Shown here piece after piece: positions 7,359 through 13,555 of a stretch of DNA of 13,862 nt. Source of the DNA: Deltaproteobacteria bacterium (GTDB lineage: Bacteria > Desulfobacterota > Dissulfuribacteria > Dissulfuribacterales > UBA3076); NCBI GenBank assembly GCA_030618205.1, contig JAUXDR010000006.1:1-13862 (forward strand), read 5' to 3'. The notes under the pieces were generated by a model, which was given only the letters and a program-made list of their open reading frames with translations, was not told the origin of the DNA and made no database searches. Each line of letters opens with the position of its first letter. Positions within the stretch are counted from its first letter, which is position 1. A program made the position numbers and the translations under genes.

Positions 7359-9228
7359 ATCCTGCCTTAAACATGCGGCCGATTCCATAGTATGCATACT
7401 TGTTTGTAGTAGTATCCGTCATGTCCCCTGTGATCTCGACCTGCTCATCAAAGATGTTGTCGACTCCCAGAATCAGATGGCCTTTGACCAGCTTGAACTT
7501 TCCGAAAAAATTAAGCGGTGCCGTGTCATCAAGCCCTCTTGGTCTGCTGGTGAGGATGTCGATGTTAAGATCAAGCGTTATTTTTTCTAAAATGTACAAA
7601 ATGCCGATACTTGTCTGAAACTTGGGACCGGTCTGATAGTCCTTGCCTTCAACATTCTCAGCCGTAGGATCAGCCCAATATCCTGCGCTACGCAAGGTAA
7701 TGTTTTGCAGAAAGCTTGCCTGGGTAATAATGGGAAAGACATCAATTTCCCATTCAACGCCTCTTGATTTATAGTCTCCTGCATTAAAATAGGTCAGCGG
7801 GTATCCATGTGAGCGATCAATTTCGATCTTGTCCTCATAGGTCATGTAAAAAGCCGCCAGCCGTAGCCTGACAAAATCATTATCATATTTAATTCCGCCT
7901 TCATAGGTCCACCCCTCTTCAGGCCCCAGTTGGGGATTGCCTTCCAGAAAAGAACTCTTGTAGTAGAGGTTGTTAAAGCTGGGGGCACGGAACGCCTTCC
8001 CTGCATTGGCAAAAAGGTTTAAAGACCCGGAGGCCTTGTAATTAAGCCCCAGGCTGGGGAGAAAACGGTCGTAATCCTTTCCGCCTGATTCCGCGTCAAT
8101 AAATTGCTCCCTGGCTCCCAGGGTCACAATCAGGCGCTCCATGAATTCCTTCTTGATTTGCAAAAAACCGGCATAGTCATTCCGGTGATGGCTTCCGTAT
8201 GTATTATCGTAATCCGCACCCCGGTACACATAATCCGCGCCGACAACGAATTCAGTCGTCAGAAAAGGAAATCTATAATCGCCCCCTACTCCGTAATTAT
8301 AATTTTTGTTGTGATCTACAGGCTCGGTTGCAGATGTGTATTCATCACGCTTCATCTTGCCATAGCTGGAAAATGCCTTGAGCCTTAACACATCGTTTTC
8401 ATAGCGGATATCGGCAAAATGCTTGTAATGGTCCTGATCCGTGCCCTTTAACAGGTCTCCGGAATCACCTGTCTTCTTGAAACCTGTTTTATAAAATGAC
8501 CCCAGGTAATCAAAATACAGATTCTCAATAAGGTTTGCGTTTAGGTTCAGGAAATAACTGTCAGTATTATCCGTGTCATACCGATAGTGCTTGGAAAAAC
8601 TGCGGGAGATTTCCTTGATCCTGTCCAGGTGTGAATAATTCAGCCCCAGGTTCAATTTGGGGGTCAATAAACTTACGCCATGATTCTGATATCCGTGTGA
8701 ACCAAACCCAACAGATGCCTTTGCAGTAGTTTTCAGAACATTCTTTTTGGTAATAATATTGATTACGCCGGTCATGGCGTCAGCGCCATAGAGGGTAGAT
8801 GCAGCCCCTTTGAGAATTTCCACCCTTTCAATCTGATCTATGGGGATTGTATTGAGGTCATATGCATGACCCGCTGCCCCCTGGATAGGTGCTCCGTTAA
8901 TCAAGATCAGTTCTCCGCCTCTCAGTCCCCTGATTGACAGCTCGCTGTTCATCCCTCCATGACTTATCCCCAAAGGGCCGAACGCCTTGTAGGCAAAACC
9001 GCCTTTACGCTTAAGGGCGTCAATAAGATTGCAGGCCCCGGTCTCTTCCAGCTCATCTGCTGAAATCACGGTAACAAAGCGGGTGCTTTCCTTTTCCTGA
9101 ACAGGAAACTTCTCAGCCGTAACAGTGATTGTTTCAAGCTCTGTTACCTCCTGGGCCTGGACAGTGCAGTGAAATGTCAAAAACAGTAAAAGACAGCCAG
9201 TCCAAAGTACGAAATAATTACCAACCAC
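7342..9228 (-). CDS. btuB: TonB-dependent outer-membrane receptor, BtuB-like
   Basis: Outer-membrane beta-barrel for ligand import, 628 aa. I start it at GTG 9226-9228, 8 nt after AAGGAGGG. Upstream in-frame codons reach 9333 but run through the riboswitch terminator. The GTG start yields a signal peptide (NYFVLWTGCLLLFLTF ... VQAQ). Then come a TonB box (ETITVTA, ~32-38), a plug domain (VISADELEETG, LSIRGLRGGELILINGAPI, IERVEILKGAASTLYGADAMTGVINIIT) and a barrel ending in the usual aromatic residue (YEIAF). FRAP and NPQL motifs occur in the barrel, but the His that haem receptors carry between them is absent. Together with the cobalamin riboswitch this favours a corrinoid, or other cobalt-tetrapyrrole, over haem. 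Its 3' end overlaps the signal-peptide codons of the CobN-type gene, so the two are coupled. Confidence 0.9.
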   Translation of the reverse strand: MVGNYFVLWTGCLLLFLTFHCTVQAQEVTELETITVTAEKFPVQEKESTRFVTVISADELEETGACNLIDALKRKGGFAYKAFGPLGISHGGMNSELSIRGLRGGELILINGAPIQGAAGHAYDLNTIPIDQIERVEILKGAASTLYGADAMTGVINIITKKNVLKTTAKASVGFGSHGYQNHGVSLLTPKLNLGLNYSHLDRIKEISRSFSKHYRYDTDNTDSYFLNLNANLIENLYFDYLGSFYKTGFKKTGDSGDLLKGTDQDHYKHFADIRYENDVLRLKAFSSYGKMKRDEYTSATEPVDHNKNYNYGVGGDYRFPFLTTEFVVGADYVYRGADYDNTYGSHHRNDYAGFLQIKKEFMERLIVTLGAREQFIDAESGGKDYDRFLPSLGLNYKASGSLNLFANAGKAFRAPSFNNLYYKSSFLEGNPQLGPEEGWTYEGGIKYDNDFVRLRLAAFYMTYEDKIEIDRSHGYPLTYFNAGDYKSRGVEWEIDVFPIITQASFLQNITLRSAGYWADPTAENVEGKDYQTGPKFQTSIGILYILEKITLDLNIDILTSRPRGLDDTAPLNFFGKFKLVKGHLILGVDNIFDEQVEITGDMTDTTTNKYAYYGIGRMFKAGYEIAF

Positions 9229-9276
9229 GACGTTTTCCCTCCTTCCCAAAAGAAACGCAACGTTCAGGGTCCGAGG

Positions 9277-9316
9277 AAAAAAAATCCCCGGACCGATATT
9301 TAATCGATCCGGGGAT
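9277..9316 (-). terminator. Intrinsic terminator of the cobalamin riboswitch
   Basis: On the minus strand ATCCCCGGA (9316-9308 side) pairs with TCCGGGGAT (9292-9284 side), nine perfect pairs, with further pairing CGAT/ATCG inside and a run of U (9284-9277) directly after. It lies between the aptamer and the Shine-Dalgarno of the receptor gene, the place for a transcriptional-attenuation platform. A 7-bp hairpin upstream (CATATCC/GGATATG, 9371-9347) and GGATAT abutting the terminator stem (9320-9315) offer an alternative pairing that might act as switch. Confidence 0.9.
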
Positions 9317-9386
9317 ATCCCTTTTTTATCCACAAGATCTTTAGGACATATCCTTTATCCACGAGGATATGCCAATTGAGCTCAAT

Positions 9387-9668
9387 ACACTCTTCAGGCA
9401 GGTCTTCTGACTTTCGGATCTACCTACTTACCGCGCCTTCCCATCCAAATCCTGCTTAAAACGCACTGTCTGCTGTGCTGCTTCAATTGTCTTTTTGCCG
9501 GACGGACTAATAAATAGCCTTCCTTAACAATCTTGTGCCTTGCATCCAGCCCGTTTTGAACAAGATTTAATTGAACAGTGACATATTGCGGCGTTCGTCC
9601 CCGGTTACAGCGGCGGGCCCGTCCCTGATTCTCACAGGGTTCCCTATTAAGCTCAATTAAGAGCACCT
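9387..9668 (-). promoter_or_regulatory. Cobalamin (B12) riboswitch aptamer
   Basis: The 5' leader of the operon carries the conserved cobalamin-riboswitch core on the minus strand: AGGGAACCCTGTGAGAATC, then GGGACGGGCCCGCCGCTGTA (about 9645-9605), and the 3' conserved GTCAGAAGACCTGCCTG (9411-9395). GUGCUCUU (9666-9659) pairs with AAGAGUGU (9394-9387), including G-U pairs, as closing stem P1. The ~280-nt size fits a class with peripheral extensions. Adenosylcobalamin or a related corrinoid is expected to bind and terminate transcription at 9277-9316, so the operon should be on when B12 is scarce. A 80-codon open frame inside this stretch is spurious. Confidence 0.93.
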
Positions 9669-9706
9669 GAAGTATTCAATCGAAAAAAACAGGAAATTGA
9701 AGCAAA

Positions 9707-9712
9707 AGTCAA
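9707..9712 (-). promoter_or_regulatory. Possible -35 box of the riboswitch operon
   Basis: TTGACT lies ~40 bp upstream of the aptamer. A convincing -10 box at the right spacing is not visible; only a T-rich tract lies there. The promoter must be in this area, but only this element is recognisable. Confidence 0.25.
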
Positions 9713-9770
9713 GAGAGTATCCTTCTCAGTCCCTGTATGAAGTTTGCTGAAAGACATGCATCTTGTTGCG

Positions 9771-9823
9771 ACCAACGCTGCAAATCAGCCGACGCGGTCA
9801 GCGGTCGGCTGCATTTGCTTGGT
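9771..9823. repeat. Long stem-loop H1 at the left border of the toxin-antitoxin array
   Basis: GCAAAT-CAGCCGAC (9780-9793) pairs with GTCGGCTG-ATTTGC (9804-9811 and 9813-9818): 14 perfect pairs with a single bulged C (9812) and loop GCGGTCAGCG. ACCAA/TTGGT (9771-9775/9819-9823) extends it beyond a 4-nt one-sided bulge. There is no U-run, so it is not a standard terminator. It shares its core with the stem-loop at 13556-13594. Confidence 0.7.
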
Positions 9824-9845
9824 TCGATGCTGGGAAGACCAAATC

Positions 9846-10250
9846 TTATGGAGTTATCAATTTTACAGTTGGAAAATACGATTGATATCTAGAGACATCT
9901 CTCGTAATTAAATCCAAATTCTGGACGGCGGCTTGTGCACCAATAAAAAAATCAGGGAACGGAGTTCTTTTTGTGCCCTTTCTTTTTTTGTATTTAAGGT
10001 AAGCTTTTCCAGCTAAAAACAATGCCTCTTTGGGGATTTCCAACATCTGGAGACCAGCTTTGGCTATTGCGGATTCCAGATCCTCTATCCGCTTAAAACC
10101 AAGGGAGATTTCAGAATAAACGATCGAGTTGATATACAAAATCCCCAATTGATCATACTCGTCCAGTTTTGATTCAGACCAATCAGCCCATTTCGGATCA
10201 TTCAGAAAAACATCCAAAACAATATTCGAATCAACGAGAACCCCTTTCAT
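9846..10250 (-). CDS. vapC: VapC-type PIN-domain ribonuclease toxin (first VapBC pair)
   Basis: A 134-aa PIN-domain protein, the toxin of a type II system; VapC enzymes cleave specific RNAs, often tRNA or rRNA, with Mg2+. The acidic tetrad is complete: D7 (LVDSNI), E47 (VYSEISLGF), D100 (PFPDFFIGAQA) and D118 (ITRD). The length is normal for VapC and nothing suggests decay. The ATG overlaps the antitoxin stop by 4 nt (ATGA), the usual coupled arrangement. The sequence is more AT-rich than the riboswitch operon, as is common for mobile toxin-antitoxin genes. RNA target unknown. Confidence 0.92.
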   Translation of the reverse strand: MKGVLVDSNIVLDVFLNDPKWADWSESKLDEYDQLGILYINSIVYSEISLGFKRIEDLESAIAKAGLQMLEIPKEALFLAGKAYLKYKKRKGTKRTPFPDFFIGAQAAVQNLDLITRDVSRYQSYFPTVKLITP

Positions 10251-10474
10251 TTGTCTCCTCTTGTCAGGGCCATTATTTCATCAGTTGTCATTTTAACGTT
10301 GGCTATTCCCCTCAATTTCCTGAATTTATATGTTTTTTGGGGTTCGCCTTTCCTTTTCACCAAATAAATTCGGTCTTTCTCTTCTACAAAATCAACTTCA
10401 ACAGCAGGAGTTATTCCTAATTTTTCCCGAATTTCTTGTGGAATTGTGACTTGTCCTTTTATGGTAACTCTCAT
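10247..10474 (-). CDS. vapB: VapB-type AbrB/SpoVT antitoxin (first VapBC pair)
   Basis: A 75-aa antitoxin. Residues 1-45 form a swapped-hairpin AbrB DNA-binding domain (VTIKGQVTIPQEIREKLGI, then VDFVEEKDRIYLVKR). The C-terminal part (~46-75), ending in ALTRGDK, should be the toxin-binding tail. It precedes vapC with a 4-nt overlap and has its own promoter (10507-10536). As in the family it is expected to neutralise VapC and to repress the pair. AGGTGCAATC before the ATG is a modest ribosome-binding site. Confidence 0.92.
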   Translation of the reverse strand: MRVTIKGQVTIPQEIREKLGITPAVEVDFVEEKDRIYLVKRKGEPQKTYKFRKLRGIANVKMTTDEIMALTRGDK

Positions 10475-10506
10475 GATTGCACCTCGTGTAATGTGTAATA
10501 CTGGTA

Positions 10507-10536
10507 ATAATAATACTTCTGCTTATTTTTTGTCAA
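10507..10536 (-). promoter_or_regulatory. Promoter of the first vapBC pair
   Basis: TTGACA (10531-10536, perfect -35) and TATTAT (10507-10512, 5 of 6) are separated by 18 nt, ~33 bp upstream of the vapB ATG. From the -10 towards the gene, GTATTA recurs (GTATTATTATTACCAGTATTAC), a plausible VapB autoregulation site. Confidence 0.6.
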
Positions 10537-10655
10537 TCATGAATATCTCATGCATCGAACGACGCGGATATGCCGATGAAAAAGCCAAGAAAATATTAGC
10601 TAAATGCATGTATAATAAAGAATTGCGCAATAGAATAAAAAGTGCCGCGGCTTTT

Positions 10656-11210
10656 TCAGTCAGTCATCATCCGCTTGTTATTTTTTGTATTACTCATATT
10701 TCCCGAAATTGCAATCTCGTACATTTTTTGAAGAGTAGCAAATGGCAAAAATAATTCTAAGGGATGATCAGGTAAAGAAATAAAACCAAATTTTTGATAG
10801 TATCTTTTTACAGCTTTATTTTTTGCATCTGCAAAAAAGCCTATTACTCCTGCGTGTTCTGAAATAGAGATAACTCGCATGATAGCATTAATAAGCATAT
10901 GCCTGCCCAATCCTTGATTCTGCTTGCCCCTTGCCGTTGCTAATCTGGCAAGTTTTACAGCAGGAATTTTCCCCTTGTACTTTTTTGCATATTTTTTGGG
11001 AAGCTTTTCAGATGATAACTCAAATAAGGATAAAGTATAAAATCCCAATACTTCTTCAGGAATATTTTTATCTACTGCTACAAAAGTTCGGGATAGTCCC
11101 TTTTTAAGATTTTGTCTTGCCAGATTCTTTAAGAAATAATTTAATTCCTCAATTCCACAGTCAAAATTATCACGGTTGTGAGTGCGGTTTAGCTCAATAA
11201 AGTTAATCAT
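10656..11210 (-). CDS. tacT: TacT-like GNAT acetyltransferase toxin
   Basis: A GNAT-fold toxin of ~184 aa. Family members acetylate the amino group of aminoacyl-tRNAs and stop translation. Signature parts are visible (numbering from the upstream TTG): FDCGIEELNYFL (~17-28), SRTFVAVD (41-48), the acetyl-CoA motif QNQGLGRHML (98-107) and YYQKFGF with Y139 as probable catalytic tyrosine. I take ATG at 11208-11210 as start; a TTG one codon upstream is also possible. Either overlaps the antitoxin gene by ~8-11 nt. The C-terminal ~15 residues (NMSNTKNNKRMMTD) go beyond the usual end and may be an added tail. It looks intact. Confidence 0.9.
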   Translation of the reverse strand: MINFIELNRTHNRDNFDCGIEELNYFLKNLARQNLKKGLSRTFVAVDKNIPEEVLGFYTLSLFELSSEKLPKKYAKKYKGKIPAVKLARLATARGKQNQGLGRHMLINAIMRVISISEHAGVIGFFADAKNKAVKRYYQKFGFISLPDHPLELFLPFATLQKMYEIAISGNMSNTKNNKRMMTD

Positions 11211-11478
11211 CAAGGAACTGCCGCTTATATGCTATGGCCGCTTTAACTAACTCTTCGTTTGGCTGAGGAGGATTTTCAATTGCTTCAAAAAAAATCTCAG
11301 CATCCTTTTGAGTGAGATTTAGCACTCGCTCTTGTTCAAGTATTGACTGAGCTTTTTCAAGAGCAGACTGAATTATGAATTGATTCAATGTTGCCCCTAA
11401 AAGCTCAGAAGCTTGCACAAGTTTATCATGTACATGATATGGCATTCTGGTTTGAAATCTTTTCTCTGTAACCGGCAT
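11203..11478 (-). CDS. tacA: TacA-like DUF1778 antitoxin
   Basis: A 91-aa antitoxin with an N-terminal ribbon-helix-helix DNA-binding half (KRFQTRMPYHVHDKLVQASELLGATLNQFIIQSALEKA, ~6-43) and a C-terminal half (~50-91) with FFEAIENPPQPNEEL, the segment that in TacA wraps the acetyltransferase. It overlaps the toxin gene, as in other TacAT operons. GGGGGTAAG directly before the ATG serves as ribosome-binding site. Upstream are a promoter and paired repeats that fit autorepression. Confidence 0.92.
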   Translation of the reverse strand: MPVTEKRFQTRMPYHVHDKLVQASELLGATLNQFIIQSALEKAQSILEQERVLNLTQKDAEIFFEAIENPPQPNEELVKAAIAYKRQFLDD

Positions 11479-11488
11479 CTTACCCCCT

Positions 11489-11553
11489 ATTATTTAAGAT
11501 TTGATTCAAAATGTCATATCCGTGCCAAAATGGCAAGCGAAAAATGTCATATC
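11489..11553 (-). promoter_or_regulatory. tacAT promoter with two direct repeats and an inverted repeat
   Basis: On the minus strand ATGACA (11512-11517) and AATAAT (11489-11494) lie 17 nt apart, just upstream of tacA. The -35 box is embedded in GATATGACATTTT (11508-11520), repeated exactly at 11541-11553, 33 bp or about three helical turns away. Between them lies the inverted repeat TGCCA-AAA-TGGCA (11523-11535). The arrangement suggests cooperative binding by a dimeric repressor such as the RHH antitoxin. Confidence 0.55.
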
Positions 11554-11786
11554 GATACAATGCTGGAAATATTTTTTATGCACGGAGAAGAAAAATAATC
11601 GCCGCAGATCAGCCGGCAACAACGCTGGAAGTAACTTGCCCGCCGTGGCACTGGCAACTAACCTAGCAGAAGAGAAAAGGACGGATGAATGCCAAAATAC
11701 GGGGCTGGGTTGCGGGTCAAGTTAACTGACTGGTTCGGCAATTATATGATTGCACTCGTGACTTCCAGTAGCCGGGTTTGCGACGA
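11554..11786. other. Non-coding stretch between tacAT and the lone antitoxin gene
   Basis: No convincing gene on either strand. A RelE/ParE-type toxin would be expected directly downstream of the TIGR02574-type gene, but no toxin-like frame is present. A plus-strand frame from ~11690 that runs into the antitoxin gene reads as an antisense shadow. Base composition is more GC-rich than the flanking tacAT genes. Confidence 0.5.
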
Positions 11787-12017
11787 TCATGGTTTCAGTC
11801 GGCGGTCTATATCGGAGAAAACATCACCGGCTGGACGTGAACGGGATTCTCCACGATCGTAACGCGCAATGCGATCACGGATTTCGAGGTCCCAAGCATG
11901 CTCGACATCTTCAGATGCATGAGGCTCACCAACCATCAATAGCCGATGCGCAAGAGTAAGACGCTGATCTTCCGGCAAGTGAATGGCTTCATTTAATAAT
12001 TGATTCATTGTACTCAT
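11787..12017 (-). CDS. TIGR02574-type addiction-module antitoxin, no adjacent toxin
   Basis: A 76-aa protein that fits the short 'putative addiction module component' family (RelB-like antitoxins of ParE/RelE toxins). It has an N-terminal helix with the characteristic LPEDQRLTLAHRLL (~14-27), an acidic middle (EDVEHAWDLEIRDRI) and a C-terminal stretch SRPAGDVFSDIDRRLKP where the family usually has a W/F-containing toxin-binding end. The toxin normally follows directly, but the next 300 bp contain none, so it is either an orphan antidote or the remnant of a pair. A good promoter places the transcription start at about the first ATG, so it may be translated leaderless; an alternative start is ATG at 12006-12008. 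Confidence 0.78.
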   Translation of the reverse strand: MSTMNQLLNEAIHLPEDQRLTLAHRLLMVGEPHASEDVEHAWDLEIRDRIARYDRGESRSRPAGDVFSDIDRRLKP

Positions 12018-12023
12018 ATTTAG

Positions 12024-12052
12024 AATATAGCAACCCCGATACTTTTTGTCAT
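12024..12052 (-). promoter_or_regulatory. Promoter of the lone antitoxin gene
   Basis: ATGACA (12047-12052) and TATATT (12024-12029, 5 of 6 to TATAAT) with an exact 17-nt spacer. A start site ~7 nt downstream of the -10 box falls on the annotated ATG (12015-12017), with no Shine-Dalgarno in between. Confidence 0.6.
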
Positions 12053-12317
12053 GTTTGTTTTCAGCCGAACGTTACGCGCCTGTCATAAAAAGGTATGCGT
12101 TTGTTTAGCGATTTTTGCCGATTTTTTTGTCGATGGCGAGGGATTAAATAAATCCGTCCCCGTTTTCTCTCAGCGTTAACAGGAAATCTCCGTTTTCCTC
12201 TTGACAATATTTATCATGGATGTCCCCCTTTTCGTTTCCGTCCTTTCAGGCCGATTTAGGGTCTTTGCATCTGACTGAGCGAGAGCCCTTGACAACAACA
12301 TTGCCGCCGCGATTATG
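12053..12317. other. Non-coding stretch between the lone antitoxin and second vapBC
   Basis: No gene is supported. A minus-strand frame (12176-12409) overlaps the vapC end and does not read like a protein. A small inverted repeat GGATT-TAAAT-AATCC-like (12141-12155) is followed by GTCCCCGTTTTC. The composition is mixed and looks like eroded intergenic DNA. Confidence 0.45.
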
Positions 12318-12716
12318 TCATTTTGCAAGTTCAAACAGTTTGAATTTGGATGCTTTTTTGTCGAAAGTAAGAACAGTTTCGCAACCCTGGATCTTGGCAG
12401 AATGAGCAATTAAAAGATCTGAAAGACCATATCTGTTTCCTTGTGCAGAAAGTGTGAATTGTTGCAAAACTGACTGATGCTCAAATTTTAAAATTGGCAT
12501 TAGTAAAAGTTCTCTTATCGAATCTAAAATTTCAGTTCTTGAAATCTCATAGACTGATTCTAAGACCCAAATCAATTCTAATACTACGAGTAAGGACACA
12601 AATAATTCATTTTTTTTTGATTCGGCCTTTTTGAAAATATTGTAAACCTTCTTAGCTTGCTGCTCATCATCGCCAATTAAGAAACGAATTAAAATATTTG
12701 TATCTACTCCTTTCAT
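12318..12716 (-). CDS. vapC: VapC-type PIN-domain ribonuclease toxin (second VapBC pair)
   Basis: A 132-aa PIN-domain toxin, different in sequence from the first VapC, so not a recent duplicate. The active-site acids are all present: D5 (KGVDTNILIRF), E47 (VVLELIWVL), D100 (YGLSDLLIAHSA) and D119 (LTFDKKA). VDTNILIRFL ... LELIWVLES and TFDKKASKFKLFELAK are typical of the DUF-less VapC group paired with AbrB antitoxins. It starts in a 4-nt overlap with the antitoxin gene. It appears functional; its RNA target cannot be read from sequence. Confidence 0.93.
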   Translation of the reverse strand: MKGVDTNILIRFLIGDDEQQAKKVYNIFKKAESKKNELFVSLLVVLELIWVLESVYEISRTEILDSIRELLLMPILKFEHQSVLQQFTLSAQGNRYGLSDLLIAHSAKIQGCETVLTFDKKASKFKLFELAK

Positions 12717-12961
12717 TTAAATTTATCCTTCATTCTGTTTCTAATCGCATCATCCATAGCTTCAAGAGTCACAGCTTTTCTACCGGGTCTATGTAATTTG
12801 CAGAAAATCTCGTCTACTTTTTTGGAGATAGGCCTGATTATGGCTTCTCTTTTTTCTGTGACAATGATCTCAATTTTATCGCCGGTATGCAATTTCAGAG
12901 ATTCTCTTATTTTTTTTGGGATAGTAACTTGACCCTTAGTTGTGAGAGTTGCTAGCGCCAC
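12713..12961 (-). CDS. vapB: VapB-type AbrB/SpoVT antitoxin (second VapBC pair)
   Basis: An 82-aa antitoxin starting at GTG (12959-12961) behind TAAGGAGAATAAT; an overlapping ATG one base pair group upstream is out of frame. Residues ~4-45 are an AbrB domain (TLTTKGQVTIPKKIRESLKL, GDKIEIIVTEKREAIIRPI). The tail (VDEIFCKLHRPGRKAVTLEAMDDAIRNRMKDKF) resembles the toxin-binding end of AbrB antitoxins. Its promoter contains an inverted repeat over the -10 box, as expected for autorepression. Confidence 0.92.
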   Translation of the reverse strand: MALATLTTKGQVTIPKKIRESLKLHTGDKIEIIVTEKREAIIRPISKKVDEIFCKLHRPGRKAVTLEAMDDAIRNRMKDKFK

Positions 12962-12988
12962 ATTATTCTCCTTACTTTTTTTTATTGT

Positions 12989-13025
12989 CTTACTAACTTG
13001 TAAGGCGGTCGTGGCTTGATGTCAA
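12989..13025 (-). promoter_or_regulatory. Promoter and operator of the second vapBC pair
   Basis: TTGACA (13020-13025, perfect -35) is followed after 17 nt by TACAAG (12997-13002, 4 of 6). The perfect inverted repeat CTTAC-N6-GTAAG (12989-13004) covers the -10 box, so a bound antitoxin would block polymerase. Confidence 0.55.
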
Positions 13026-13058
13026 GAAATATTGTGGGTTGGAACACAGTAAGGTGGT

Positions 13059-13535
13059 CTAATTTCTAAGACATAAAGCTGAGGTCAGCAGACAGGCTGG
13101 ACCGTGCGGTTTTAATTGAATCGGCCGATCTTGTCGCCCTGCCTCCTGTACCGACTTGTTCGCCGGGCTCGCTCTAAGTTCGTATAATTTCATTTTGCAA
13201 ATCCGCAATGCCCATTCCGAGCTAAACGCTGGACTCATATTAGCTTCAGTTAGAGTCAGCAAAGCTGAGTCGTGCAGGTAAGGGCCAAATTGAGGTTGAC
13301 GGAGTATCGGCACGTGCCGCCAGAAGTCACTGATGTCTGAAATGAGCTCAGAGGCTGGGGGTAGAAACAAATCCATCAGATTTTTCAAGTTCAATGCCTC
13401 AATTCTTCTTTCCCTCAGGTAATCTTCAACCCTGCCCCGTACTCTCGTATGGAAACCAACCGCATCAAGTAGTAGCTGAGGCGGCCACCGAGCATCAAGA
13501 TCATTGCAGTTCCGTATAATTTCGATTGTAGTCAT
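13059..13535 (-). CDS. Hypothetical protein, 158 aa
   Basis: Not recognised. Residues 1-120 read like a genuine soluble protein (LDARWPPQLLLDAVGFHTRVRG, RRIEALNLKNLMDLFLPPASEL, FWRHVPILRQPQFGPYLHDSAL), with no signal peptide, membrane segment or known catalytic motif that I can identify. The last ~38 residues (from RASPANKSVQ) are different in character, rich in Pro, Gln and Cys, and may be read-through into a repeat rather than ancestral coding sequence, so the true ancestral end may be earlier. No Shine-Dalgarno is visible before the ATG (CTACAGACAAATGAC), which lowers confidence. It lies between stem-loop H2 and the second vapBC pair, at the head of the array. Confidence 0.5.
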   Translation of the reverse strand: MTTIEIIRNCNDLDARWPPQLLLDAVGFHTRVRGRVEDYLRERRIEALNLKNLMDLFLPPASELISDISDFWRHVPILRQPQFGPYLHDSALLTLTEANMSPAFSSEWALRICKMKLYELRASPANKSVQEAGRQDRPIQLKPHGPACLLTSALCLRN

Positions 13536-13555
13536 TTGTCTGTAGGCGAACGACC

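Noticed and set aside
9229..9333. N-terminal extension of the TonB receptor
   Set aside because: It is encoded by the terminator and leader; removal gives a proper signal peptide behind a strong ribosome-binding site.
9424..9666. 80-codon minus-strand open frame
   Set aside because: It lies wholly inside the cobalamin riboswitch aptamer and has no protein-like character.
9771..9823. H1 as an integron attC site, making the array a cassette array
   Set aside because: In attC the outer R boxes are conserved and the centre varies; here the core is conserved and the outer arms vary, and GTT-RRRY/RYYY-AAC boxes do not match. No integrase is in view.
10446..10754. Plus-strand frame containing a lysine-rich peptide (~10538-10660)
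   Set aside because: It is antisense to vapB and the tacT end, with no ribosome-binding site or recognisable domain.
11690..11880. Plus-strand frame running into the lone antitoxin gene
   Set aside because: Mostly antisense to the antitoxin; no toxin motif and no credible start context.
12176..12409. 77-codon minus-strand frame between the lone antitoxin and vapC
   Set aside because: It overlaps vapC out of frame and reads as low-quality sequence; no family resemblance.
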